The notes: generated from the letters alone by a model not told the origin. DNA of 57,182 bases from Lentisphaerota bacterium (GCA_015061805.1 SUVV01000016.1:1-57182); one strand, 5' to 3'. Positions 7,127 through 15,514 are shown, counted from the first letter of the stretch. Numbers and translations are program-made.

Positions 7127-8938
7127 ATGCAGGAAATCAGAAATATTGCAATCATCGCTCACGTTGACCACGGTAAGACCACTCTGGTCGATCAAATCTC
7201 CCGTCAGGCAAAACTTTTCCGGGATAACGAAATCGTCGAAGAGTGCTTCCTCGACAGCAACGACCTCGAACGTGAACGCGGTATCACCATCCTTGCCAAA
7301 AACATCAGCATCCAGTATCGCAACATCAAAATAAATCTGCTGGACACCCCCGGACACAGCGACTTCGGCGGACAGGTCGAGCGGGTACTCAAACTCGCTG
7401 ACGGCGTTCTGCTGCTGGTCGATGCTGCCGAGGGTCCGATGCCCCAGACCCGCTTCGTGCTGCAGAAAGCGCTGGAACTCAACCTCCGTCCGGTCGTGGT
7501 CATCAACAAACTGGACAAACCCGATGCCCGTCCGCTGGAAATCCAGAACAAGGTGTTCGATCTTTTCTGCGAACTCGATGCCAGCGATGAACAGTTGGAA
7601 TTCCCCACGCTGTTTGCTTCCGGCAGAGACGGCTGGGCGATCAGAAATCTCGAAGATACTCCGGGAGATATCACTCCGCTGTTGGATGCAATGGTCGACT
7701 TCGTGCCGCCGCCGCCCCATCGCGAAGGCCCGGTCCAGCTCCAGGTAGCGACCCTTGATTACTCCACCTTTGTCGGCCGAATCGGTATCGGACGGGTCTA
7801 TCGCGGCGACCTTGACCTCAAACGTCCCTTGACCCTGATCAAACGTGACGGCAGAACTTTCCCGGCGCAGATCAAACAGCTTTTCACCTTTGAAGGTCTT
7901 GGCAAAAAGGAAACTGACAGCGTTCAGTGCGGCGACCTCTGCGCGATCGTCGGCATCGGTGACATCGACATCTCCGATACCATCTGCGATGCCGAACACC
8001 CCGAAGCAATGCCCGAAATCGCCATCGACGAACCGACGATCTCCATGACCTTCCGCATCAACGATTCGCCCTTCTTCGGCAAAGAAGGAAAATATGTGAG
8101 TTCCCGCCAGCTGCGCGAACGCCTTTTCAACGAAGTCGAACGCGACGTGGCGCTCCGGGTGGAAGAGATGAATGGTGACTCCTTCAAAGTTTCCGGACGC
8201 GGCGTGCTTCACCTGGCGATCCTCATCGAAACCATGCGCCGCGAAGGCTATGAACTTGCAGTCGGCAAACCGCAGGTCATCATCAAGGAGATCGACGGTG
8301 TCGAATGTGAACCGATCGAACTTCTGACCGTCGACGTCCCCAACGACTTCGCCGGAAAAATAATCGAAATGGTCGGTCTCCGACGCGGAGAAATGATCAA
8401 AATGGAAAGCCGCGGCAACCGTCAGATGCTGGAATTCCACATCCCGACCCGCGGACTCATCGGCTTCCGGAGCAAGGCGCTCACCGCCAGTCAGGGCGAA
8501 GCGGTGGTCAACCACATCTTCGACCACTATGAACCTTTCAAAGGCATTATGCCCCGCCGCAGTTTCGGCGTGATGGTCAGCATGGCAGGCGGCAAAGCCC
8601 TGCCCTTTGCCATCGACGGACTTCAGCAGCGCGGAGAATTTTTCATCGAACCCGGCACCGATGCCTACGAAGGTATGATCGTCGGCGAACACTGCAAAGA
8701 TAACGATCTGGTCGTCAACGTCCAGCGCGCCAAGCAACTGACCAACATGCGTGCCGCCGGAAGCGACCGCAATATGAAGATCGCTCCCGCAAGAAAAATG
8801 TCCCTCGAACAGTCCCTCGAATATATCGAAGACGATGAACTTGTGGAAGTCACTCCGCTCAACATCCGGTTGCGCAAAATTCTGCTCACCGAATTGGAAC
8901 GCCGCCGCCAGCATGTCAAAAATATGAATCTTGAATAA
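7127..8938 (+). CDS. typA: Ribosome-associated GTPase TypA/BipA
   Basis: A 603-residue translational GTPase of normal family length. The G1 loop AHVDHGKTT is near the N-terminus, followed by the switch regions (RERGITI, DTPGHSDF) and the G4 motif NKLD. After the beta-barrel domain comes the EF-G-like III/V region and the TypA-specific C-terminal domain, including TRGLIGFRS. TypA binds the ribosome and supports growth under stress, in 50S assembly and at low temperature. The ATG at 7127 puts the mature N-terminus in register with known family members; the upstream in-frame extension starting at 7079 includes the promoter and is rejected. It is monocistronic. Confidence 0.96.
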   Translation: MQEIRNIAIIAHVDHGKTTLVDQISRQAKLFRDNEIVEECFLDSNDLERERGITILAKNISIQYRNIKINLLDTPGHSDFGGQVERVLKLADGVLLLVDAAEGPMPQTRFVLQKALELNLRPVVVINKLDKPDARPLEIQNKVFDLFCELDASDEQLEFPTLFASGRDGWAIRNLEDTPGDITPLLDAMVDFVPPPPHREGPVQLQVATLDYSTFVGRIGIGRVYRGDLDLKRPLTLIKRDGRTFPAQIKQLFTFEGLGKKETDSVQCGDLCAIVGIGDIDISDTICDAEHPEAMPEIAIDEPTISMTFRINDSPFFGKEGKYVSSRQLRERLFNEVERDVALRVEEMNGDSFKVSGRGVLHLAILIETMRREGYELAVGKPQVIIKEIDGVECEPIELLTVDVPNDFAGKIIEMVGLRRGEMIKMESRGNRQMLEFHIPTRGLIGFRSKALTASQGEAVVNHIFDHYEPFKGIMPRRSFGVMVSMAGGKALPFAIDGLQQRGEFFIEPGTDAYEGMIVGEHCKDNDLVVNVQRAKQLTNMRAAGSDRNMKIAPARKMSLEQSLEYIEDDELVEVTPLNIRLRKILLTELERRRQHVKNMNLE

Positions 8939-8940
8939 AT

Positions 8941-8969
8941 TTGCATTAATCAATTATTTGTGTTATCTT
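8941..8969 (+). promoter_or_regulatory. Promoter of thyX
   Basis: TTGCAT (8941-8946), 17 bases, TATCTT (8964-8969). It lies just after the typA stop codon and about 50 bases before the thyX start. Match quality is moderate. Confidence 0.5.
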
Positions 8970-9019
8970 ATATCATTGACGTATTTGTAACACATTTTTA
9001 ACAACAGGAAAATCGGATT

Positions 9020-9721
9020 ATGGCAGTAGAACATCTCAATATCCCTCCCGCCAACCATGTCAAGGTTCTGGGCGGACAGGGTTGGATCGGTCTGATCGAT
9101 CATCTCGGAACTGAATCAACTATCGTCAATGCCGCACGGGTATCTTTCGGTAAACTCAAAACTGAAATGGATGACCGCGACGTTAAACTTCTGGAATATC
9201 TGATCGCCAATAAGCACACCAGCCCGTTGGAACACATGGTGTTTACTTTCAGCATCCATTGTCCGCTCTTTGTCCGTGGCCAGTGGCACCGTCACCGCAC
9301 CTGGAGTTACAACGAAATCTCCCGTCGCTACACCGAAGTCGACATGGAATTCTACACTCCGGAAGCGCTCCGCCGTCAGGCTGCCAGCGACCGTCAGGCT
9401 TCAGTCGCCGATCCGGAATTCGATGGTACCGCGCTTCAGCAGGATATCGCCGCCCACAATCAGGCTTCTTTTGAACTCTATGAAAAACTGCTGGCTTCCG
9501 GTGTCTGCCGCGAACAGGCGCGCGGAGTTCTGCCGCAGAATATGATGGTGACTTTCTGGGGTACAGTCGATCTCTCCAACTTGCTCCACTTCCTCGAACT
9601 GCGCGACAGCGAACACGCCCAGTACGAGATCCGGGAATATGCGATTGCCATCAAACAGTTGATCAAACCGATCGTCCCCAACGTGGCAAAATACTTTGCT
9701 TCCAAAGGACAGGACTGGTAA
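9020..9721 (+). CDS. thyX: Flavin-dependent thymidylate synthase ThyX
   Basis: A 233-residue ThyX that converts dUMP to dTMP using FAD, NAD(P)H and methylenetetrahydrofolate. The family signature RHRTWSYNEISRRY (RHR-x7-S) is intact, preceded by SPLEHMVF and followed by the dUMP-binding LRDSEHAQYEIR region. The length fits the family. No thyA is visible in the window. It probably has its own promoter in the gap after typA, and a hairpin with a weak T tail follows its stop codon. Confidence 0.95.
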   Translation: MAVEHLNIPPANHVKVLGGQGWIGLIDHLGTESTIVNAARVSFGKLKTEMDDRDVKLLEYLIANKHTSPLEHMVFTFSIHCPLFVRGQWHRHRTWSYNEISRRYTEVDMEFYTPEALRRQAASDRQASVADPEFDGTALQQDIAAHNQASFELYEKLLASGVCREQARGVLPQNMMVTFWGTVDLSNLLHFLELRDSEHAQYEIREYAIAIKQLIKPIVPNVAKYFASKGQDW

Positions 9722-9731
9722 TCAGAATTCT

Positions 9732-9770
9732 CCCCGCATAATGAAATATTTATCGCGGGGATAATTTTAT
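9732..9770 (+). terminator. Possible terminator after thyX
   Basis: CCCCGC (9732-9737) pairs with GCGGGG (9755-9760) and ATAATTTTAT follows. The loop is long and AT-rich and the T tract is interrupted, so this is a weak intrinsic terminator call. yfcE starts 20 bases further on. Confidence 0.4.
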
Positions 9771-9789
9771 CGTTTTACAGGATTTTTTT

Positions 9790-10308
9790 ATGAACGTACT
9801 CTTTTTTTCCGACATTCACGGCGTGCCTTCGACCGTGGAAAAAGTGTTTGAACACGCCGACCGGCTTAAAGCTGAACAACTGGTCATCCTCGGCGATATC
9901 CTCTATCACGGCCCACGCAACGGAGTACCCGGTTTTTACGACCCGCAGAAAGTTGCAGAACTGCTGAATTCCCGGCGCGACATGATACTCGCCGTCCGCG
10001 GCAACTGCGATGCGGAAGTCGATCAGATGATGCTGAATTTCCCCATCATGTCCGACTATGCGGAACTGGCGGTGGACGGGAAACGCTTTTTCCTGACCCA
10101 CGGCCACTTGTGGAATGCCGGCAATCTTCCGGCGCTCCTGCCGGGAACGATTCTGGTTCATGGTCACACCCACATCCCCGAAGACCGCATCATCGGATCT
10201 GCCGGCATCCGGATTTTCAATCCCGGTTCGATTTCGCTGCCCAAAAGCCAGACCCCGCGTTCATTCGGCTTCTTTGACGGCAGCGAACTTGTTCATTGCA
10301 GCCTTTGA
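9790..10308 (+). CDS. yfcE: YfcE-type metallophosphodiesterase
   Basis: A 172-residue cytoplasmic phosphodiesterase of the YfcE/MJ0936 family. The dinuclear metal motifs are FFSDIHG, LGDILYHGPRN, RGNCD and THGH, with HGHTHIP near the C-terminus followed by NPGSISLPK. Members hydrolyse phosphodiester model substrates; the physiological substrate is unknown. It has no signal peptide, unlike the two lipoprotein metallophosphoesterases in this window. A family A repeat (variant form) starts 35 bases after the stop. Confidence 0.88.
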   Translation: MNVLFFSDIHGVPSTVEKVFEHADRLKAEQLVILGDILYHGPRNGVPGFYDPQKVAELLNSRRDMILAVRGNCDAEVDQMMLNFPIMSDYAELAVDGKRFFLTHGHLWNAGNLPALLPGTILVHGHTHIPEDRIIGSAGIRIFNPGSISLPKSQTPRSFGFFDGSELVHCSL

Positions 10309-10342
10309 ACAACGCCATGTTCCCGATAAGGGAAGATGGCAT

Positions 10343-10470
10343 TGTGGGGAGGGGAAAAACCTTTTTTCACGAGAAAAAATGCCGAACGTCGGCCTCGGTG
10401 TATCCCCTCCCCACACCCCACCCCTTTTCGAAAAAAGCGGGGTACGTTGCCGCTCCGTTGTCGCGGCATA
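10343..10470 (+). repeat. Family A hairpin repeat, copy 2 (variant)
   Basis: Same left arm and loop as other family A copies, the same C-rich tail and the same CCGCTCCGTTGTCGCGGCA end. The inner part of the right arm is replaced by 23 bases containing the perfect small hairpin GCCGA-ACG-TCGGC, so the long stem pairs only at its base (GGGGAGGGGA/TCCCCTCCCC). Confidence 0.8.
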
Positions 10471-10515
10471 GCCTTGGGCGACGGCGGATTGTCGCGGCAA
10501 AGCGATAAACTTGTC

Positions 10516-10551
10516 ACAAAAAAGAGTTGCTCCTTGACAGGGGCAACTCTT
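10516..10551 (-). terminator. Intrinsic terminator of the hsp20 pair
   Basis: A 12-bp stem AAGAGTTGCTCC/GGGGCAACTCTT (one G-T pair) with loop TTGACA lies at 10522-10551. On the minus strand it is followed by a run of T (complement of 10516-10521). It sits 18 bases past the stop of the distal hsp20 gene. Confidence 0.75.
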
Positions 10552-10569
10552 GAATTTTTATACAAAGGT

Positions 10570-10923
10570 TCACTTCACCTCGATCCGATGAGCCTTGGCA
10601 GATTCGGCTTTAGGCAGGAACAAAGTCAGTAAACCGTCAGCGGCTTTGGCGGTGATTTTTTCCGCATCGACCGCATCAGAAAGATAAAACGAACGCTGAT
10701 ACATCACCGGCATCCCCCGGCGGTGAAGCATACTGCACGCCTTGAGCGTGAGCAGTTTATCTTTGATTTCCAAAGTGATATCATCGGATGAACTGCCGGG
10801 TATCTCGAAACAGATTTCAACACCGTCTTTTTCATCGGTCACATCTGCCACCGGGCGAACGGTGATGGCTTCACATTTTTCATGGTGGCAATCGCAGTGT
10901 TTTTTTATAAGTTCGTCATTCAT
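10570..10923 (-). CDS. Hsp20/alpha-crystallin family small chaperone, distal
   Basis: A 117-residue small heat-shock-type protein with an alpha-crystallin domain (about residues 27-110; VEICFEIPGSSSDDITLEI and the ADGLLTLFLPKAE strand). Such proteins bind unfolding polypeptides in the cytoplasm and hold them for refolding. The N-terminus is short and unusual, with HCDCHHEKCE, a Cys/His cluster that could bind metal or react with oxidants. It follows the other hsp20 gene after 12 bases and ends at a clear terminator, so the two form an operon. Confidence 0.85.
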   Translation of the reverse strand: MNDELIKKHCDCHHEKCEAITVRPVADVTDEKDGVEICFEIPGSSSDDITLEIKDKLLTLKACSMLHRRGMPVMYQRSFYLSDAVDAEKITAKAADGLLTLFLPKAESAKAHRIEVK

Positions 10924-10935
10924 GATAGGAACTCC

Positions 10936-11412
10936 TTATTTTTCGCAATGGACCTTTATGGTGCGGGCAGGATTTTTACCGGCGAGATCGCGGGGGATAA
11001 CGATTTCAATGATGCCGTCTTTATATATGGCATGCGCTTCGGCGCCTTTCACCGGGACGGGAAGTTTGATGGATTCCTCGTATTCGGCGAAAGAGCGTTC
11101 CCGGAAAATGTAACGTTTCCGGCACTGGGCATCCCGGCACTCCTGACTCTGCTGCATTGTGAAGTTGAGGATATCTCCGACGATCTCAAGGTTAAAATCG
11201 CATTTGCGGCACCCCGGACAGGCGATGCGAACCTTGACTGCATCATCTTTGACTTCGGTTTCCCAGCGGGAATCGAACACCGAACTGCGGAGCAGACCGG
11301 AACCGGGTTCGATAAACTTTCCGAAAAATGAACGGACAAGTTCATCTACGCCCGGAAAAACTTTTTCCAGTTCTGCCGGAACCTCATTTTCCCGTTTTGC
11401 AAGTAAATTCAT
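10936..11412 (-). CDS. Hsp20/alpha-crystallin family small chaperone, proximal
   Basis: 158 residues: an N-terminal helical region (about 1-55), then an alpha-crystallin domain. It is marked by AVKVRIACPGCRKCDFNLEI and ends with the family's IIEIVIPRD strand. Two cysteine clusters, CPGCRKC and CRDAQC, are inside the chaperone domain, which is not typical for Hsp20. The start is the ATG at 11412 with GAGGAG eight bases upstream; the open frame continues to 11529 but runs through the promoter. Holdase function is inferred from the family. Confidence 0.83.
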   Translation of the reverse strand: MNLLAKRENEVPAELEKVFPGVDELVRSFFGKFIEPGSGLLRSSVFDSRWETEVKDDAVKVRIACPGCRKCDFNLEIVGDILNFTMQQSQECRDAQCRKRYIFRERSFAEYEESIKLPVPVKGAEAHAIYKDGIIEIVIPRDLAGKNPARTIKVHCEK

Positions 11413-11501
11413 AACAACTTCTCCTCTTTTAGTTGTTGATTTTTCCGCTCCGAACCGGCACCTGCCGGAACTGCGGAAAAATTCTCCTCTCTGATAAAGA
11501 C

Positions 11502-11529
11502 ATAATAAACGAATATCGCAGAATTTCAA
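11502..11529 (-). promoter_or_regulatory. Promoter of the hsp20 operon
   Basis: On the minus strand TTGAAA (11529-11524), 16 bases, TATTAT (11507-11502). The predicted leader is about 80 bases and contains an inverted repeat around CCGGCACCTGCCGG (11456-11469). No CIRCE-type element was seen. Confidence 0.5.
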
Positions 11530-11530
11530 A

Positions 11531-11559
11531 TTGCTTTTTCAACAGAAGCAGGTTATATT
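11531..11559 (+). promoter_or_regulatory. Promoter of the RsmB-like gene
   Basis: TTGCTT (11531-11536), 17 bases, TATATT (11554-11559). The predicted start of transcription (about 11566) is only some four bases before the ATG at 11570, so the message would be nearly leaderless, consistent with no visible ribosome-binding site. Confidence 0.5.
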
Positions 11560-11569
11560 ATATACCATT

Positions 11570-12913
11570 ATGAATAACTACATCAAAAACGACACATTGG
11601 CTCCCGGCAAACGGAATGCCCAACTCAATCTGCTTGATGACGCATTGAGACGGGTACTGTCCGGGATTTTCGGCCGCCGTCAGCACTCCGACCGGGTGCT
11701 TTCGGCATACTTCAGAGAAAACCGCCGCTGCGGTTCGCGCGACCGCGCCTTCATTTCCGAAGCGGTATACAGTTTACTGCGCTACTGGGGATTCATGAGA
11801 AAATATCTCCCGGCAGAGCGCAGAACTGAGTTGGAATCAGGTTCGATCCGTTTTACTGCCAAGGAGTTGGGCGCATTGCTCATGGCCGGAACTTTTATCG
11901 CGGGAGAATTCTCCACCGCAGAGATCATCCGCTGTGGCCATAATCTGATGCCCGCACTCCCCAATCCCGCCCCTGCCCCGGAACGCCGGGCAAGACAGAT
12001 GGCGGACTATTTCCACGCAGAAGTTTCCATCACGTCAGCAGACCTCATCCCGGAGTGGATCAATGATTTTCTTCCGGAAAATCTGAATAAGGAACTCTTT
12101 ATCAACGCACTCGGCGAACGTCCGCCGCTCTATTTGCGGCTGCAGTGCACTCCCGAAGAACGTACCATGCTGCAGCAGGAACTTATTTCCAACGGAGCCG
12201 AAATCATCCCGGTTGCCAATATCAATGATGCACTCGCCATCCGGGCAAAAGTCAATATGTATTCTCTGGAAAGTTACCGCAAGGGACTTTTTGAAATTCA
12301 GGATCTCGCCAGCCAATGCGTCGGTCTGGTCTGCGCTCCCCGTCCCGGCAGCCGGTGGCTGGATGCCTGTGCCGGAGCCGGAGGCAAAACCTTGCAGTTG
12401 GCGCAGTTGATGAAGCGCAAAGGCAATGTCACCGCCAGCGATCTGCGCAGCTACAAACTGGAAGATCTGCGCCGCCGCGCCCGCCGTGCCGGATTTCCCA
12501 ACATCACGACCAAAGAAAATCTCGCTGCCAGCGGCAAAGTCAAACACCCCTTTGACGGTGTGCTGATCGATGCTCCCTGCAGTTGTTCCGGAGTCTGGCG
12601 CCGCAATCCCGGAGCCCAATGGATTCTGAGTCCCGGAGAGATAAATGATATCGCCGCTCAGCAGTTGGAAATTCTGGAAACCTATGCCGCCGCCGTCCGC
12701 GCAGGCGGAGTACTGGTCTACGCGACCTGTTCAGTATTTGATATCGAAAATGTCGGCGTCGTGCGGAAATTCATGGAGAAACATCCCGAATTCAAACTCG
12801 ATCCGTTCCCCAATCCGCTCACTGGAGATATTGCTCCCGGCATGCTGCGCATTGACGGAGGAGTTTACAACTGCGACACCTTGTTCGCCGCCAGATTACG
12901 GAAGTTCGAATAA
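11570..12913 (+). CDS. RsmB-like rRNA cytosine-C5 methyltransferase
   Basis: A 447-residue NOL1/NOP2/Sun-family methyltransferase. An N-terminal NusB-like helical domain (about residues 15-135) precedes the Rossmann domain with LDACAGAGGKT for S-adenosylmethionine, DAPCSCSGVWRRNP (motif IV cysteine) and YATCSVF (motif VI catalytic cysteine). The domain order matches RsmB, which makes m5C967 in 16S rRNA; the exact target is inferred. The ATG at 11570 is favoured over a TTG at 11531 inside the promoter. It is followed immediately by trmL (one base between stop and start), forming an RNA-modification operon. Confidence 0.87.
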   Translation: MNNYIKNDTLAPGKRNAQLNLLDDALRRVLSGIFGRRQHSDRVLSAYFRENRRCGSRDRAFISEAVYSLLRYWGFMRKYLPAERRTELESGSIRFTAKELGALLMAGTFIAGEFSTAEIIRCGHNLMPALPNPAPAPERRARQMADYFHAEVSITSADLIPEWINDFLPENLNKELFINALGERPPLYLRLQCTPEERTMLQQELISNGAEIIPVANINDALAIRAKVNMYSLESYRKGLFEIQDLASQCVGLVCAPRPGSRWLDACAGAGGKTLQLAQLMKRKGNVTASDLRSYKLEDLRRRARRAGFPNITTKENLAASGKVKHPFDGVLIDAPCSCSGVWRRNPGAQWILSPGEINDIAAQQLEILETYAAAVRAGGVLVYATCSVFDIENVGVVRKFMEKHPEFKLDPFPNPLTGDIAPGMLRIDGGVYNCDTLFAARLRKFE

Positions 12914-12914
12914 G

Positions 12915-13394
12915 ATGAAACCCTTTAACATTGTTCTTTTTTCTCCGGAAATCCCGCAGAATACCGGAACCATCGGCCGACTGGCAGTTTCAACCAACAG
13001 CAAACTCCATCTGATCGAACCGCTGGGCTTTTCTCTCGAAGACAAATACCTCAAGCGCGCCGGGCTGGACTATTGGGAATATCTCGCGCCATCGATCTAC
13101 CCGGACTGGGAAACTTTTATTGAAAAAAATCAGCCAAAACGGATGTTTTTCATCTCAACCCACGGCGAAAAAGAGTTTTTTGATATGGAATTCCAAGAGG
13201 GAGACTATCTCGTTTTCGGCAGAGAATCCGCCGGTTTGCCGGAGGAATTTCACCAGCGGTATAAAGATGATTTCTGCCGCATTCCCATGCCGGGTGAATT
13301 CAACCGCAGTCTGAACCTCGCCAACGCCGCAAGCATCGTCCTCTACGAAGCCCTCCGCCAGAACCGCACTCTCTGGCACGATAACAAGATTTAA
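12915..13394 (+). CDS. trmL: tRNA (cytidine/uridine-34-2'-O)-methyltransferase TrmL
   Basis: A 159-residue SPOUT methyltransferase of normal TrmL length. It opens with NIVLFSPEIPQNTGTIGR, and the knotted S-adenosylmethionine site is formed by YLVFGRESAGLP, the IPMPGEFNRSLNLANAA segment and a C-terminal helix. TrmL methylates the wobble ribose of certain tRNA-Leu species. The start at 12915 aligns with the family N-terminus and lies one base after the stop of the preceding methyltransferase gene. The long upstream in-frame extension overlaps that gene and is rejected. Confidence 0.94.
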   Translation: MKPFNIVLFSPEIPQNTGTIGRLAVSTNSKLHLIEPLGFSLEDKYLKRAGLDYWEYLAPSIYPDWETFIEKNQPKRMFFISTHGEKEFFDMEFQEGDYLVFGRESAGLPEEFHQRYKDDFCRIPMPGEFNRSLNLANAASIVLYEALRQNRTLWHDNKI

Positions 13395-13397
13395 CAC

Positions 13398-13576
13398 GGA
13401 GCTATCTCGCTTTGCCGGAGCGCGCCTTGCGGTCGTCGCCGCTCTGGTCACGTACGCAAGTACGTTCCCCTCGCGAACTCCTCGGCAAAACACGACCGGC
13501 TGTGCGAGATCGCTCCTGATTCCGGATTGTCCGGAGTTTGCGCCTGTCGCTGGGCTTTCGCCCGGCAGGCGAAAGG
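13398..13576 (+). repeat. Family C nested palindrome, copy 1
   Basis: A block of about 180 bases. GGAGCTATCTCGC near its start pairs with GCGAGATCGCTCC about 110 bases later, enclosing smaller palindromes such as ACGTAC-GCAA-GTACGT. A distal hairpin around CGCCTG...CAGGCG follows. Two related copies lie at 45519-45696 and 45697-45864. It begins four bases after the trmL stop. Confidence 0.8.
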
Positions 13577-13682
13577 TAGTTTTTATGATAGCACCACCTG
13601 ACAACAGCTTATGGCTCGCACCAAAAACGCGTTGCTCTGTTATCCGCAATTTTAATAATTTTTCTGAATAAATTTCTTGCAT

Positions 13683-13992
13683 TTGATCTTACCATGTGAT
13701 AGATTATAACCATTGTAGCAAGAGAAAGGCTCTTTCACAAAAAAACATTTGAGGTAAAAAACAATAAAAACTACTGAGTAAAAATTTTGGCAAACTGATT
13801 GTAAACGTCCATTCCTGAATTACGACCTCACAAATAGACGATTGCAAAAAACATTTACTGTCGGTGTGTTCGTGTATTTTTTACACGGCACATTTCGATA
13901 TGTGTTTTTTGCAGCGTCGTCGTAAACGCAGGAATGGGCACTTCTTCGGAATGTGCCTCTTTTTTTTCAAAAACAGGAAAAGGAATACTATT
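13683..13992 (+). promoter_or_regulatory. Attenuator-like leader
   Basis: A possible promoter (TTGCAT at 13677-13682, 17 bases, TAGATT at 13700-13705) would give a leader of about 280 bases. Near its end, CACAT-TTCGAT-ATGTG is followed by six T (13889-13910), and GGCACTTC-TTCG-GAATGTGCC is followed by a T run (13937-13967), only 26 bases before the start codon. The upstream GGCACATT (13887-13894) is perfectly complementary to AATGTGCC (13950-13957) of the second hairpin, so terminator and antiterminator forms exclude each other. The ligand or signal is unknown. Confidence 0.5.
13937..13967 (+). terminator. Terminator-like hairpin before a start codon
   Basis: GGCACTTC pairs with GAATGTGCC (one bulged A) around a TTCG loop, followed by TCTTTTTTTT. 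It lies in the leader of the downstream gene and not after a gene, suggesting premature termination control. Confidence 0.6.
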
Positions 13993-15387
13993 ATGACTGA
14001 ACAACCGATAATTACAGTAGACAAACAACTTGCGAACGATGAAAAACGTTGTCCGTTTTGCGGAGAAATTATAAAAACACAGGCAGTTATTTGTAAGCAT
14101 TGCAATAGTGATCTGAATAAAACAGCAGTTCCTGAAACTGCTCGGGAGTCATCCTTCATTTTTATTTGTCCAGAGTGCTATACTACAGCTGAACTTCCGG
14201 AATCAATGAAAGATAAAACATATGAATGCAAAGGCTGTTGCGAAACATTTATTGCCGAAGAAACGTCGGAGCGAGCCTGTCCCTCATGCGGAAAAAAGAT
14301 TAAAATCAAAGCAACTGTGTGCAAATATTGCAAGCATTCTGTAAAATCGCCCACATCAGGAGCAAAAAGTAATTCTAGCATCAATCAAAATATATTTGTT
14401 CCATTAACTAATGCAAAATTCTGTGACTTCAAAACTCGCGCCCGTCGTTCAGAATACTGGATGTTTACTTTAGCCTGTTATCTTATCGGCATGATACCTG
14501 TCATCGGTTGGTTATTCTGTTTATTTATTGCTCCGATTCCCCATTTGGCAGTAACAGTTCGTCGCTTGCATGATACCGGACGCAGCGGCTGGAATTTATT
14601 ATTGGTATTAATTCCTATTGTCGGTCCTATCATATTCTTAATTTTCCTGTGTCAGGATTCCGAACCGGGAAGCAACCAGTATGGTTGCAATCCCAAGGGT
14701 GAACAAAAGTCATACAATAATGAAGCCGAAGAACAACGTCTCAAAGCTGTTGCAGCAAGTAATTTATACGCTTCGCTGAAAATGCAACTAAAAAGTCACT
14801 TAAAAGCGGTTGTTATCACAGCCGCGGTGATCGGAGTGATTTTTACAGTCTGGATGTTGTGGCTGAATTCTGTCGGATATGCACGAAAAGAGGCAGAAAA
14901 ATATTATACAAAAAAAGATTTTCAGAGTGCAACAAAATGGTATCTCAAAGTTGCAGAAGACGGAGATACAGAGGCTCAACATCGTTTAGGTTTATGTTAT
15001 TATGAAACGCGCAATTTCTCAGAAGCAACAAAATGGTATCGTAAAGCAGCCGAACAGGGACATGCTCTGGCTCAAATTAATCTTGGTTTGTGCTATGTAA
15101 AAGGCAAAGGTGTATCAGAAGATTTGACTGAAGCGGGCAAATGGTTCCAAAAAGCTGCTGAACAAGGGAATGCCAATGCACAATATATTCTTGGCAATTG
15201 TTACTATAGTGGCATCGGCGTAAGCAAAAATTACGCGGAAGCGGTTAAATGGTATAAAAAAGCCGCAGAACAGGGAAATGCCAATGCACAAATCCGAGTT
15301 GGGGATTGCTATGACCTTGGACATGGCGTTGAAAGAAGTACTTCAGAAGCGATCAAATGGTATCATAAAGCAGATCAATCTCGGTAA
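13993..15387 (+). CDS. Zinc-ribbon / DUF805 / Sel1-repeat membrane protein
   Basis: A 464-residue multidomain protein. Three zinc-ribbon modules come first (CPFC...CKHC at about 20-37, CPEC...CKGC at about 59-82, CPSC...CKYC at about 96-113). A DUF805 membrane domain follows (about 135-232) with RARRSEYWMF and VRRLHDTGRSGW. A further transmembrane helix lies at about 272-291, and the rest is a run of Sel1 repeats (about 297-464; KWYRKAAEQGHALAQ type). Sel1 repeats usually bind proteins, so this may be a membrane scaffold with cytosolic metal-binding heads; the function is unknown. Base composition is visibly more AT-rich than the neighbours, suggesting transfer. The start at 13993 has AAGGAAT upstream. 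Confidence 0.8.
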   Translation: MTEQPIITVDKQLANDEKRCPFCGEIIKTQAVICKHCNSDLNKTAVPETARESSFIFICPECYTTAELPESMKDKTYECKGCCETFIAEETSERACPSCGKKIKIKATVCKYCKHSVKSPTSGAKSNSSINQNIFVPLTNAKFCDFKTRARRSEYWMFTLACYLIGMIPVIGWLFCLFIAPIPHLAVTVRRLHDTGRSGWNLLLVLIPIVGPIIFLIFLCQDSEPGSNQYGCNPKGEQKSYNNEAEEQRLKAVAASNLYASLKMQLKSHLKAVVITAAVIGVIFTVWMLWLNSVGYARKEAEKYYTKKDFQSATKWYLKVAEDGDTEAQHRLGLCYYETRNFSEATKWYRKAAEQGHALAQINLGLCYVKGKGVSEDLTEAGKWFQKAAEQGNANAQYILGNCYYSGIGVSKNYAEAVKWYKKAAEQGNANAQIRVGDCYDLGHGVERSTSEAIKWYHKADQSR

Positions 15388-15514
15388 CATTGCCTCTATT
15401 CGGGAAATACTGTTGTTTGGCTGACACCTGACAGACAAGCGGATGCAATCAAAGCACGGTATGTGCGCCAGCAAGTCCCGTTGCCTATGCGTCCAACAAA
15501 GCAAATTCTCAAAA

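Noticed and set aside
6986-8953. 655-codon open frame on the minus strand opposite typA
   Set aside because: It is the antisense shadow of a certain gene; composition (His/Phe/Asp-rich) is typical of such shadows.
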